Shown here piece after piece: positions 35,150 through 49,377 of a stretch of DNA of 64,000 nt (positions are counted from its first letter, which is position 1; every line of letters starts with the position of its first letter). This DNA comes from Circinella minor (taxonomy: Eukaryota > Mucoromycota > Mucoromycetes > Mucorales > Lichtheimiaceae). The position numbers and the translations under genes are program-made. The notes below the pieces were generated by a model that worked only from the letters and a program-made list of their open reading frames with translations, had not been told where the DNA came from and ran no database searches. The stretch spans positions 25,887-89,886 of the forward strand of contig JAEPRB010000166.1 of NCBI GenBank assembly GCA_016758965.1, given 5' to 3'.

Positions 35150-36411
35150 TGAAAAATAAAAATATGTGTTATAGTAATATGAATATAAGAAAAAGAGCGC
35201 GCTTTACAATTATCGAAAATGAGGGTGGGGTTTTTATATTATAATCTTTCTTTTGTGAGAAATTCGCTTTTGGCCAATAAAATTCTTATCTGACACAGAA
35301 AAAGAAAGATTGACAACACTTTTTTGCATATATTTTATAATATATTTACACATAAACTCATGCAGCAATAACATCGCCGGGAGTATATCGATACATCTTA
35401 ATTTAAATATATTTTTATTGCTATAATCAAGTACATATAATTTATTATGAGGGTAGAGATAATACCATTATGATAAATATTTAAATGAAAGACTCAAAGT
35501 AAGAGTGTTTATCACGTTAATTATTTCTAGTAAATAAAAGCATAGCATCAAGCAAAAAAAATGTGTATGATTCAGGAAAAAGTATCATTTCTATATAAAT
35601 AACATATTGTAGACTCGGTTATCACCGATTACATGCTGCTGCTCTTTATATAGTCGATTATTAAGCTACTTAGCAGTGCATAATGTTGTACTCGATAGGA
35701 TTCACCATCCGGGAAAGAAACACAGGAGTGCAACCCTAGCAGAGAGGATCTTTGTTTATAAAGTCAAATGTATCAGAGGAACAGAGTGTTGATAGTAATA
35801 GGTAATGCACAAAGGTTATAGCTGGTGGGAGATCCAAGATACGGGTATTGTACTATATTGATCTAGGATGGCCAAAGACTGTTCAGAATAGGAGTTTGTT
35901 GTTTACTTTTTTTTATATTTTCTATCTAACCATTCTCCTGTATTTTCTTTTCTACACATTTCTTGTTACCAACCCGACTCAACTGTCATGACAACGGAGC
36001 GTCATCGCTTGATATATACTACTATCTCATAATACTATCATGACTATATATATAAAGCTTTTACTGTTATTTTTTAGCATATACGAAAGTAATTGAGCAG
36101 TCTGAGTATTCTACCCTTGTTACTGTGAAGTTGAAAGAAGCATAATTTTTTCTTTCTCTTTCTCTTATTTCAGTGAAATAGAAAAAATAAAAGTATATTA
36201 TACTGCTTTATGTTATACTATTATATACATGTATTAGAATTTTATTGAAAGATAATAGAAAGAAAGATGATTGTATAAGTAAAGAAAAAGGAGGAGGGAG
36301 GAATTACATAAGAAAAAAAGGTAGTACTATTGATTATTTTCCACATACAGACAACACTCTGGTCTTACATTGAATTACAAGAGTAAAGATATACGAATAG
36401 ATTAGTACTAC
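35150..36411. other. Intergenic between SZT2 3' end and MIOS 5' end, 1.26 kb
   Basis: AT-rich. The right part (36160-36411) is probably the SZT2 3' UTR and the left part the MIOS promoter. No frame, tRNA-like element or repeat was convincing. Confidence 0.4.
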
Positions 36412-39400
36412 TTATTTAGTATTTTTCCAGAGACAATATCCAAGAATTACAGCCAAATCTCCAATGAATAATTTTTCTGTACGATCTAAAATATTCGGTG
36501 TCGCTCTAGGTTGTTTACTTTTTGCAAATATTTGCACTGATTTTTTTTGCTGCTTCACTGTAGATCCTGAAGATGATGAGGTTGATGAAACTAAAGAAAA
36601 AGAAGCAATAATATGAACAAAATATTCTTGTACAGCACTGGGATTAAATAATATCAAGTGGCGTCGGATGAATGAGCTATTTTGTTGCTGTATTAGAATC
36701 CTAGATGTGTTAGGATAGAATCGATGAATGGTATTTAAAAGAGAATCCCAAGTAAGATTGAGGTGTAAAAATCTTTGTAAAGAAGCTTCAGTAGAAATAG
36801 CATCCAAGGTATAAAATCCATCCGCTAGATCAACAAATTCCTGAACATTTTCAGTTATCATCTTTTTGTTGCCAATGAATTGATATAGTTGATTCCACAT
36901 AACATCTTGCTGATATAAAAATACAGCCTATATAAAAAGGATATATTAGTACATTATGTTCCCAGAATTACAATTAAAAATAAAACAGACAATAGTTTAA
37001 TACTTCTTTTTACCTGTTTCATCAAATCATCAATTCGTTGTCTTGCTCTTAGGGTTACATCTTTCAAAGTATGCTTTTCAGGTTTCAGCACTTCTTCTAA
37101 AGATCCGGTTAAACTTCTTGACTTATACCCAGGTGAATGATTCCATGCTCTTTCCTTCTTTGCTTGATATCCTTCCGATGGATCTTCTTGGTAAGTCACA
37201 ATAATGAAATACTCTACCGTTACCTTCATATCGTTCTTTGTTGTTGTTATTGTCGTTGGTGTTGTTGAGATGTTGTCTTGTTGAGGCGATTCAGCATAAT
37301 CATATTGATGACTCATACCAAGGTTAGTATTACCCTCTCGACTGACATTATTGCTACTATTACCACCACCACTATGATGATCATCAGTAATAACCAATGT
37401 GTAACGGTAATAGCTCTTGTTGTTTCTACTGCCTCCGTAAGTCTTGGTAAATGAAGGATCATTAGAAGACACGAAACAAGCCGTTGGCACCCCATTCGTA
37501 TATAGCGATTCAAATCCATACTTAGGAGCATTTCGGATTACCATTGATAACAAATGTGTCATACTATTATCTTCTCCAACATCTTCTTCTTCATTATTTG
37601 GCACTAGCTCATATATCCCACGAACAATCCGATTCCTTGAATAATTGGCAGGTTTATAATACAATGAAAATGTATTTTTAATAATACCCAACAAATTTAT
37701 AGAAGAAGGGAGCGATGATGCCTGATCCAATGACTGTTGAATAAATTTCAAATTAAAATCATACACAAACGAATTGACATGAATCTTTTGTTTGAATCGA
37801 TCACATTCTTCTGTAAAATCTTGAAAATCAGCTCGTCGTTTTTCACTGCTTTCGTGCATATAAGGAGAATGATTCATAGCAGCAAGACGACCATAACGTC
37901 GATGCAAAGTATAAAGTGTTACTGATACAAAGACATCTGTTAACCGTGCCTCACACATTATGGTTCCACCAGGATATACTTGAAGTAAATATATAACAGG
38001 AGATCGTACAGAAAAGTCATTTGCGACCTTGTAATAGGATAAATAAGCACCTTGATCTTCTTTGCTTGAATTACTGTTACCAGAAACACCATGAACAATC
38101 ACATGCATACCAACACTTTGTAGATATGAAGCATACTCGCTCATAAATGTATGCGCTAGTCCTTCATACCAAATCATTGCTTCTTCCATATGATGATGCT
38201 GTTGAATTGTTTCAATGTTGTTTGTTCTTGCTGTATAATTTGCAGTGTTGCTGAATATACTGGATCTTTTGGGATCAACATCTGAAAACACAAGAGGAGT
38301 ACGACAAAAATGTAATAAACGTGACGCTTTCAGTATAAGACGAAGTTCGGTGACCGACATCATTTCTGATGCACTATTATTAATATCAGCACTATTACAA
38401 TCCTTCTTTTCTGTTTCGATATTTCCATGTTGTTGCTTTTGCTGCATCCAAGCGGAAGAATACCGACTGGCCCATTTAATATATACATTAAAAGCTTTAT
38501 CATGTGCAGCACGTAGCTGTGAATGTTGTAAAAAAGTGTCAAGAAAAGGGGTTCCATGTTCTGTAAGATGGTCAGGAAACTGCTTTTGATCGTCTTCTTC
38601 TACTACCGTTGTGATCGCTAAACTCCTTGTTACGGGTGAAGTATATGCGTCTTGCAAAGCAGTATTACAGTTTTTTAATAGCTTGCCGGAAGATGGATGG
38701 AAGGGGTGAGTTTTCATAGCTGGAGCTGTCGTTGTAGGCGAAGAAGAAATCTTGACATTGGAGAGCCGTGTAGCACTGGATGCTGCCGACAATGAAGGTC
38801 GTCCTGTTGTTGTCAAACTGATATTCATAGTATTAGCAGAAATAGGTTCCAATCCAACATTACTTGTAAAATACATATTATTATTAACCAAACTTTTCAA
38901 TATTTCAACGCTCGATGTAGAATCATTTTCGGATATTGATGATGATGATGTTGATACTGTATTATCATTGCTATTACGTAATATCGCTGAAAATGTTTCC
39001 GAATGTCGAAACAAACCCAATTTTTGATGCATAATGTTTTGAAGCATACGTACACGATTACTCTGATGGTTCACTGCCTGTTCAATCACTTGGACAAGTT
39101 GATCAATAAATAATTTTGTATAATTGTAAGTGTAAAGTGTAAAAGAATCTGCATCAAAAATGACAAGATGAAAAGCACGGCGATGAGAGGCCTCTTTATA
39201 GGATGGCGAGGTTAGCTTTTGCGATAATTTGTTGTTATTAGAAGTAATGTTATTATTTTTGTTGTTATTGCTGTTGTTATCAACATTGGATGATGCGACA
39301 GATTCATGACGACTATGTGCACTGTTTTGATCGGCTCGTAATATAGATGCTATTTCACTACGATTATATGCTAAAACGCTTTTATTATCCTCTGTTATGG

Positions 39401-42400
39401 TGGCTGTGCTAGCGGTTACATTAGCGGCAGTAGGCTCTGGTCTCGTTGGTCCATGATAATGTTTACATCCAGAAAATTCAGTTAAACCACTGATAATTGC
39501 ATATCGAATATTTTTTTGTGGTTGCATCATGGCTTGGGCATTATGCTTTAGATCTGCACTTGTGTAACATATTTTATAATACATATCTTTTATGCTGTGA
39601 CTGTTTATGTTATCTTGTTGCTGGTGTGATTGATGTTGCTGTTCTTGGTAATGATCCTGTTCCTCCTGCTGTCGTATTCCGATGACTGACTTTATATTCG
39701 AGTTCAAATCAATAAAATCAGCATTCAACCGTTGAACCACTTGGTTCAAACACCATGGTTGCAATTTGACTGGATAAGTAACCATGCTGACACTTGGATT
39801 ATTCCAATGAAATGAATCTTCAAGAACATGAACAAAGGACGAAAGTAATGAGCTAAGCTGGACATTACCTATCTCTTCCAAAAATGGCGATGATGATGTT
39901 GTCGTTGTTGCTGTTGGTTCTTCTGCTGACGTTGTAAATTGTTGTTGTCGTTCAATAGCAGCAGCAGTTGATAATGGTAATGTGCTTGATACAGCTTGTT
40001 CAATGATATAATCACAAATACTTTGTCTAAAACATTTGTAAACATGATCATATAAGGCCTTAGCATCTACCTGCCCAACCGTCCAAATTTCAATAGAAAT
40101 CCTCTTGTCATACTGTTGTTGCTGCTGATGAATATTACCAGCTGATGACTTCGATGCAAATGCTGATAATAAACTTCGTGGTACTGTATCTTCTTTTTCG
40201 GTATCCATTACTGTTGATGTATTTTGATGTGAATCATTATTTTCTACTAGAGAATCATGGAATGAAATAATAACACCTGCTACACCTTGCCCTATACATA
40301 ATTCAAGATCTGTACATACTCCTGGTGTACGATTAATACAACTATAGTAGAAACATAACTCTTCCACAGATGAACTTTCTCCATGGCTGCTGTTAACGTT
40401 ATCCTTACTATATATATATATACATGTGTGTGTGTGTGTGTGTGTGTGTATCCAGTTAGACTAAAACAAGAAGAATTATATATTAATCTTTTCTTTTTAC
40501 TTACGTTGCACTAAAATAGAACCCCTTGCCAAAATTCATATTATTGTATTGTTGACGAAGTCGATAATTCTTGAGAGATGAAGCAAGTCCATTACCAGTT
40601 AAGACACGAATTGAATTGGTCAAGATACTTTCACGTAAAAGCAGTGCAAATTGTGGAATGTCATGAATATTACTTGGAACTTGCATTGATTCATGCACAC
40701 TAGGCGGCTTATCCACTGGAAGAATAAAGTCGATATCCTAATTTAAACAAAAAATAATAATAAATGTGTTCATTCCATTATGTTTCTTCTTCTTAAAGAA
40801 AATAAATAAATAACTTACAGCTCGTGATAATTTTGATCCAGGATTACGAAGTAAAAATTGTTGTACTTCTTTTAACGTAACATGAGACATAAGTCGGTTC
40901 TCAAGCAAATCAACCAATTCATCGGATATCCAGTTAGGTAAGTCAACGCCATAAACTTCAAGTACAAGCTCACGCGACTCAACTGCACGTGCTTGTTTCC
41001 TTGGTTCAGGTGATAATTGAATACTATTGGTACTTTGGAGTTTACCGCCACCACCTGGACTTGATCTAGGACTTGTTCGACGACTACTTGTATTGGTTGC
41101 AACTGTACCAGTATAATGATAAGAAGAATAATACTCCTGCTGCTGTTGATGAGAATAAGAATAAGCTGCTGTCGCTGTCTCTACTGTGCTTGTTGGTTGT
41201 GCTGACTGAGTACGTGAGTGATGATGAGAAAATGCTGCCATGTTTGATGTATCACTTATACCCATATTAGTTAATAGTGAGTTATGAGGTGATGTACCTC
41301 GCATTGCTGTCGATCCTTGTTGCTCATCTGTTGTTATAGAATAATCAATAATACTGGTACCATCTGTATAATGATTGATCACTGTTGTTTCCCTAAGTGT
41401 ACAATAGATGACAGTATCATCACGCATACATACAAATATATTAGGTCGGTTTTTAACAGTAAAATGACGTAAAACGTCAGATGAAAGAGCATTTAATGCA
41501 ACGTTTGGTTGTAATCGCCAATGTAATGGAAATCGCCAAGTAAATATAATATCACATGCAAATTGACCAGGACGGAATTTTTTAGGTGGTGTAAAAGATG
41601 CCTCTTCCCCAGATGTTGAAAGCATTTCAACTAAATTATTCCCTCCTGTTGATTGTGTTCCATTAGTCGCCCTTCCTCTGTTATTACTGTGTTTATTATT
41701 ATTGTTGTTATTGTTACTATCATCAGAAGATTCGTCGGTGGACATGTCAATTATGTTCTTGTTCGTTGAGTCTTCATTTGCTAATAGATATTTACTATGT
41801 GATATATTTTACAGTAACAGTAATACTAATAAGCTTTTTTCCTCTCCATCTGCAGTTAAATTACTTTCCACTTTGATAATAGTATAAATAAGTAACAAAC
41901 CTGCAAACACGAGTAGCATTTAAGTGTTGTAAAAGAACCAACTTGTTTGTTCGTTCAATAGCATGATTTATCATAACCTTCGTCATTCGTACAATTTCCG
42001 ATCGGTTGACAAATTGGGGCATTTTTGAATAAAAATAAATTTGAACTGTTTGAGAACGAGGAATAATCAATAACCAATAAAGCTGTTGATATGCCTGATT
42101 ATCCAGAACACTACTGGTATTGGTGGGACCTTCTTCGTCTGAAAATACATCTGGTTCCATTATACTAATACCCAGGCCTTCACAAAATTCATCATTCGGT
42201 GACCCTGCAACATTATCCTGTTGACCTTCTTGTCGTTGCTGTTGAGATTTATTATCAGTATACAATTCAATTCCAAGATCCATATAAAAATCGGCACCTT
42301 CTTCTTCTTGTTGTTGTTGTTGTTGATTATTATTATTATTATTATTATTACTTGCTGTTTCTGATGATCGATAAAAATCATTACTTTCACCAGTATAAAA

Positions 42401-43454
42401 TATATCATTATATTCCTTTTGATCTGTAGCATAAAAGCAATCGCCCACACGAACAAGTTTATAAGGTGTCATTGAATTCCGTTCCAGTTGTTCAAGAAAG
42501 ATACGTCGACTCATTTGTTGATCCTTGACAAAGACTAAGGGAATGACCATAGTGGTTGGAAAATCGACAAATGGGTTTTTTTTCATTAAATGACTTTGGA
42601 TATAACGTACAACAACATCAGTTACAGGTCCAGCTCGTAGCAACCCATGCATGACTTCTTCAGTTAACAACCAAGTCAATCGCGCTTTGGTTTCAATTAA
42701 CGCATCTTGCTTTTCAGCACTTAAACCTGAAAGAGCTTCACGGTACTCGCCTTCATTATCAAAAAATGATCTACAATGATAAACCAAAACATGTCAAAAA
42801 AAAAAAAAAAAAAAAAAAAAGGAGATCAAAAGTTAATAGCCAGTTTGAAAATAAATTAGTTGTCTAAAAACATACCAAAAAGAGAAAGATACTTTACGAT
42901 TGATGATGTACAGGACTTTCTGCTGGACAACCATGTGAGTGACGTGCATGAATAACAGGAGAATATTTTGTCTGCGGAATTGTCATACAAACAAGACGCA
43001 CTGTAGCTGATGATCCATCAACTGAAGCAACAGGCGATTCCAAAGATCCAATATCTATCGGCTCATAATCATTGCCCCTGCTTCCATGTTGCTGTTGTTG
43101 TTCTTCATTAGCACCAATATTATTATGGTCTCCTTCATTATATGATGTTGGTAAAAACTCTAATGGAAATGTTTTTGTTGTAGAATATTTTGGATTTCTT
43201 AAGGTATATTCTAATCGAATAAAGAGTGGACATTGAGCAGATATAACAATATCGGCCAATTTAGTTAATTTGCCATTTCCTCCAGCAAGATCTTGCTTAT
43301 TATGTTGTCCAATCTTGACATGAGCAGGTCGATAACAATAAATAAATTGACGCTTTCTTTTGGAATACATGACTGGTTCAAAATGATGTTCAAGAACGGA
43401 ACTAAATCGTTGCTGTGCGGAACTCCACTCCTCGACACTAGTATACATATTGTA

Positions 43455-43517
<63 letters not shown>

Positions 43518-46500
43518 CAGACATTACGCAAAGTACGTTTGCTTGTTGAGCAACCAAATCATTCATCCAGTCTTTTTTTTAATCATTTACCTTGTTCTAC
43601 CATTGCGTCTTAATAATGTTTGTACATTAAGATATCCAGTAAGATCGATATCAAGAACAGTTTCTTCGCAGATATCCAATACCTTGTCAAAATCTTGATC
43701 AGAAACTATACTTCCAAACAGCAAAGATGAATAAATTGATTTTGCAAAACAACTTGAATAAATATCTGTAATATCTTGTAATAGTCGAGATTTATAATCT
43801 GAAAGAATTTTTTGCTGTTGCTGCTGCTGACTATCTTCATTATTGTAAATAGTTTCGTTAATTGTTTTGTTGTTACTATTGTTGCTGCTATAGCCGTTTG
43901 TAAGATGAGGTGATAATATAGATTCCTTGATAGATGCAAAATCAATTTCTTTAAACATATATCCTCCTCCTCGTTTACTAGAAGAAATATGATCTTCTTC
44001 TCCTCCCCCTCCTTCTTCATCATAATGATGATACAGGTCAGCTGATCTTGTTGGTGTTTGTCGATAACATTCAAATAACAGAAGCCCAAGATTATCTGTC
44101 ATCGTCGTTTTCGACTTGTCATGTTTGTCATCGTCAGTAAAAGATGTGTGATGTTGCACCAACGTCGCAAGAGAAGGGACTAGTACAGCAATAAAAGTAC
44201 TTGGATTAAATGTTTTAATAAAGCATTGCATATCTGTAATCCGATGTAATAGTCGTAATGTACTCTTTGGTGCATGGGTATTATTCTTGGCATACATAGT
44301 CTCTCGAAAGAAATTACACCAAAAATTGTCATTGGGCAAATTTGATTTTGTATCCATTTCACAATCGGCTAGAACTCGAAGATATTGTTGAAAATAATAA
44401 TGAGTTAATACAACATCACGGTAGGAAGAAGGTAGGTCCGATAGAGCTTCTCTGTATGTCAAAAATTCTTGATCAGGTCGTGGACAATGACATGTAGAAG
44501 AGCTCTGGTTATTGTAACTACCACCACGAACAAGTCCAATAGAAGGAGAAGCAGCTGCGTTTCCATGCCAACTTCTTGAGTGGCTATCTTCGCTTTTATT
44601 GGGTACTGCTGCTATCATTTGTGCTGGTGCTGTTAAAGGTAAATAACGTTCAGTCTGTAACCAAACAACACCCATTTTTTGATAATTTTCATCATTATAA
44701 ACAATACTGTTGTCATTGGGATGTTGCTGCTTTATGAAAGACTGCGTTATTGGTGATGGTGATAAATACAAATTGTAGCTATGAGTACTGTTATCCATTA
44801 TTTGCCCTTGCTCTTCCTGTTGTCGAGGACAAGGATATATGGCAATGGAAAATGTACTTGATCGAAGAACCGATGAAATATCAATTACCATAGCCTTTTT
44901 TATATGATGATTTCCCAATAGATCATTATCCAGAGCAAGATGTTTATTGTCATCGCTGTTGTTTCCCATCCTATTTGCTATACTAGCTACTGGAGGAGCG
45001 GGAGAATTACCTCCTTCACGTTGTTGTTGATAACCAGCTACAAAAGTCCAATCAAATGTAATTAATTTAGATAAAATCTTTCTATCTTGCTGAAACAATC
45101 GTCTTTGTTCTGTCTGTACAATATCTCGTTCAATAATTCGATTCTGTGCTTCTCTTCTTGTTACTGGTTCCAACCATAATTCTGTCGTTAATATTTGTTT
45201 TGTAGGGTCTCGCCAAATAAAATATTGGGAAGATCGTTCGATAGTTGTATTATTACGATCTTTATATTCTTTGTAAAAATGACATGTGGCTTCGTTAAAT
45301 GATATCAATACGTAACCCTGATAATAATAAGTGTATATATATAGCAAAAATATTAACTTCACTTTAAACAATTTCCGTCAATCAGAGCTCACAACATAGA
45401 TAATCATAAACATATATTCCTTACTTCTGCTAATCTTGCTTTACATAACCGTTCAAATGCAAGGTCATGCAATAATTGTAATCCATAAAAACTGTTCTCT
45501 CCTCCATCTGTGGTTAAAATCTTGGTATCCCAACTCCAACGTTGTCGACGTAAATAATTACGAACAATATACTCTCCCGCCAACAATGCTGGTGTAGTAG
45601 GCCGTTTACGATAATAACCTCCTACTCCTCCTTCTTCATGGCCTTTTGTAATACCAAAATAGTGTTCTGAATCACGCATCAATAAATTAAATAGTGGACG
45701 TTTGGCTATCTCAATCTTGACTGCTGACAGTGATGAACGAGCCATAAATGCATTAGTAGTGGAAGAGGCAGTAGTACTACCATCATTGATAGTAGTGGTC
45801 ATCGTTGGACCTCCAATATCCAAATCTGTCAAAATTTGCCCTTCATTTAAATTGATTCGAGTACTTGATATATACACCAATTCTTCCATGATATGTAAGC
45901 GCATATCCAAAGGAGTATTAAAAAATCGCACATCAACATGAATCGTTCGTAGGTTCTCATGAGCAACTTGTATTTCATACATTCGAGAATCATCATTGTC
46001 AGTAGTAGTTGGAGGGGTGATCTTGATAAAAGTCCCTCGGTGACTGACAAAATCCGTCATTTGACGAAGCAAGTCAATTAGTACATCCAAGACAGTAGAT
46101 ATCACTGCATTTTCGGCTGACGTGATAAATGTTGATAATGTTGCTGCTGGTGCTGTTACATTATTAGTTATACTACTGTTATAGTTACTGTGATTATAGT
46201 CGGTGGTATAGCAATAATACGGGGTAAAATGTAAAATAAGATCAAAACTATGGTTGGTATCATACCAACATGATGTTTGGTGCCTTATATCGCTACTATC
46301 GTCCATTTTTTGCCATATTTCTTGAAATTGTGAAATATAGGACGTTGGTGACGATGGTGCGATGGCTGGCTTTCGCTGATTTAATAATATCATCATGTTG
46401 CGATTGTTGGTATTATTAGTATTGCTGTTGTTGTTGTTAAGCATCAACAGGGTATTTAAATGTTTATCTGCCTCGGATATTGTTGTCAAGAGTTGTTTCA

Positions 46501-48939
46501 GTTTACTAATTTTTAAAATCCCAGCGGATCCAGATAAGTTTCCAATATTTGAAGATGCAGTAGATGCGCTTGCGTTATTATTAAATATACCCATGACTTG
46601 AAATCGTCGTTGAAATTGATCCCAATTCCGTAATAAGTGTGAAAATGTGCTGTTGGCTCGGATAAGGATTTCTGCTTTTGGATTAGTGAGGGAAGCAAGT
46701 AATCGACCAAAATTTGCAGTACTCTCGTGATTCGTATCATTTTCTACACCATCCTCAAAAATGGTTCCGGTACCAAAATAACTTGAAATTATCCTATCGC
46801 TACTCGATGATAATAATGAAAGAACCGCCCGAATTCGATATTCGATTGTGATTTGCGGTTGCCATTGAAGTGAAAGTGTAATGACAACTTGGGTTTTTTT
46901 TCCATTATTAGTCCCCATCATTGTGATACCGCGTGACAAAGAAGAAGAGCTGTTTAATGGTGTGGCACGTCGTCGATCCAATGTAATAGAATGTAAAGAA
47001 AATCCTTGTCGTGTACGAGCAGAAATAACATGAGATAATTGATTGGGTAATGTATACTCTTGATATCGTAATAGCTTTGATTCTGTCATTTCTGGTTCTG
47101 CATGTGGGTTCCATGGAAATCCATTCCTTGCTCCCATCGCAAGATATTCATTACCACTCTGTTGGTGAGAGTTCTCTTTTGTTGTTGTTGTTGTTGTTGC
47201 TGTGGACCTTACCCCTCCACCTGGTGCTGTTGATGTATTTGTTGTTCGTATCATAGCGGCAGATTTATCCAAAGATATTTCATGTAATAAAAATTTGCGT
47301 TGAGGTAATGTTAAATCACCAATAATTCGATCCAAAATATCACCCCCTGCGGTTTTTTTTGTTGTTGTGATAGAAGGCTTTTTCTTCCTTGTATTCTTGT
47401 TGTTCTTATTATTATTGTTTGACGCTAACAACTCTTCAATATGAACATACTGTCCTCCTGTAGCACTTGCAACAAATTTTAAAATGTCTGTATCAGGTAT
47501 AAATCCAAAATTACAATCCATAAAAGGACCTGGACTAATTTGAACCACACTACAAGTAACACCATCGCTTGATAATTGTCGAATAATTAATTCATCTTGA
47601 ATATTGGATTTAACAACACCATCTGTCAAAAGGATCAAGGACTGCTGACCTGTAGCAGGCAATAAATTTAATGCAAAAAGAGCAGCATGAAGGATATAAG
47701 ATAGATTACTTCCAGTTTTTCCTACCCCCCAGATATCTTTTTTCTTCTGGGACTCATTATTGAGCAGTTGCTGGCTATTACTACGATTTGCTGTTGTATT
47801 AGGTGTTGTAGCACTCGATGGTATTTTTTGTTGGGTATTACTATTTCCTTGAGACGAGGATATCTTTGTAGTTTTGGATTTCTTATTAGGTGTCGATGAT
47901 TTTCCATCTTTTTGTACTTTTTTCTTGGTCGATTTTTGCTGTGTGGATGTTGATGTTGATGTTGTCTGTTGTTGTTCTACTGTCCTTGTCGACTTGAACA
48001 ATACATTCTCTTGATGACCATGATTATGCTGGCTACCAGGTTCATCTTCATGATCTATCATTCCTGATGAATGATTTCGTCGTACATCCAGTTCATATCC
48101 AAGCTTAGATCGACGTTGGGTCAATCTTTGTCGAAATGTAGCAAGATCACGTAAAAAAGTAGCAATATAATCATGAAGAATTTTTAGAATAGAAGATACA
48201 TTAGACTGAATAACACGAACATTTTGTAAAAACACACGCATGGTTGGAAATTCTGCTAGGATTGGGATAACATTGATGTTGGATCCAAATTGTGAACATT
48301 CTGCTATCACCGTTAAACGAATAGTAGGCTCAAACTGATATAGTAATAATGATAATTATAAAATTAGAACAACATTGTTGGCTATTAATATTCATATAAA
48401 ATCCAGGTACAGTAATGAAAGGGAATAGAAACAAGTAAAGAAAACATACCAAAATATTAGATGATGTAGTTGTTGGCAACGAAAATGGTTGAGCAAGACC
48501 GATTAAAATATTACAAAGGCTATAAAATAATATTGAAATTAGTATATACATATATTGGCCCCCCTCAAATATAACATATATTATAACAAAACAACATACG
48601 TATCATAAATATTATCAATCATAATATTTCCTCGATTTACATCCGTAGTTGCAAGACTTGAACTAAGATCAACCATGATCACTATAGAATATTCATTAGC
48701 AATGGAAAGAATACGCGTTCGAGGTGTCAATATCATGGCTTCTTTTGTAATCTTTGTTGTTCCTGTATTGGTATCTTCATCGTGTTGCTGTTGTTGCTGT
48801 GTTACTGTAGGTGTACTTGGAACAGATGATAACGCATTATTTGATATTTCCAAAAAGCTCATGCCCTATTATATATATATGTGAGTAACAGTCAGTATTA
48901 AGAGCTTATAGTATACATAAATATATATATATATATATA

Positions 48940-48970
<31 letters not shown>

Positions 48971-49377
48971 TCAAATATACCTCGTGTTCATAACTTGGGT
49001 CGATAGGCTCAAACATACGATTCAAAAGCCATAATGTAAGTGTTGTTCTTGAATGAAACGTAGCGTTTTTTGTAAAAAGAATCGCGCTTCTTGCACTCTA
49101 TATATTTCAATTAGTTTTTTTGCTTTTATTTTCGAACACTCAAATTTAAATAGACCTGACGGAATGAAAAACTACCTTTAGATTCTGACCGGATAAATGA
49201 GTAACATTATTATTATTGTTAATAGTTGACGAGGTGGTTGAAACAACAGTGTTGTTACTATTCATAGAAAACAGACATATATACACATATAAATATATAA
49301 AGATAAAATATAGTTATTATAACCCGAGTAATAATAATGAAAAGAAAAAAAAAAGCTTACTCGTCTACAATGGACAT
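36412..49377 (-). CDS. SZT2: Giant SZT2-like protein (KICSTOR/TORC1 pathway), ~3,905 aa
   Basis: Thirteen exons on the minus strand: 49377-49361, 49257-49176, 49097-48981, 48865-48600, 48519-48450, 48334-45425, 45317-43591, 43437-42898, 42770-41901, 41794-40819, 40737-40505, 40407-37014 and 36927-36412. Total 11,718 nt; every junction is in phase. The N-terminal region has a VWA-like domain with a MIDAS-type DLSSS at ~138-142 and SLILLTDGV at ~415-423. The C-terminal third contains AFHLVIFDADSFTLYTYNYT, RMLQNIMHQKLGLF, YLLQVYPGGTIMCEARLTDV and HVNSFVYDFNLKFIQQSL. These resemble the conserved C-terminal blocks of animal SZT2, as I recall them. Poly-Asn/Gln/Ser insertions explain the extra length over the ~3,400-aa human protein. 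SZT2 links GATOR1 and GATOR2 at the lysosome in animals; yeasts lack it. Three introns contain compound (TA)n(TG)n microsatellites. Confidence 0.8.
40409..40450. repeat. Compound microsatellite (TA)n(TG)n in an SZT2 intron
   Basis: (TA) run at 40409-40423 followed by (TG) to ~40449. On the coding strand it reads (CA)n(TA)n and runs up to the 3' splice site at 40408. Confidence 0.9.
43456..43516. repeat. Compound microsatellite (TA)n(TG)n in an SZT2 intron
   Basis: About 15 TA units then about 14 GT units, in the intron between the exons ending at 43591 and starting at 43437. Confidence 0.9.
48920..48969. repeat. Compound microsatellite (TA)n(TG)n in an SZT2 intron
   Basis: TA run 48920-48940 and GT run to 48969, in the intron between 48981 and 48865. 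Confidence 0.9.

Noticed and set aside
42160..42456. Antisense and alternative frames inside SZT2 made of Ile/Asn/Lys or Tyr/Leu runs
   Set aside because: Frame shadows of CAA/AAT repeats in the true exon.
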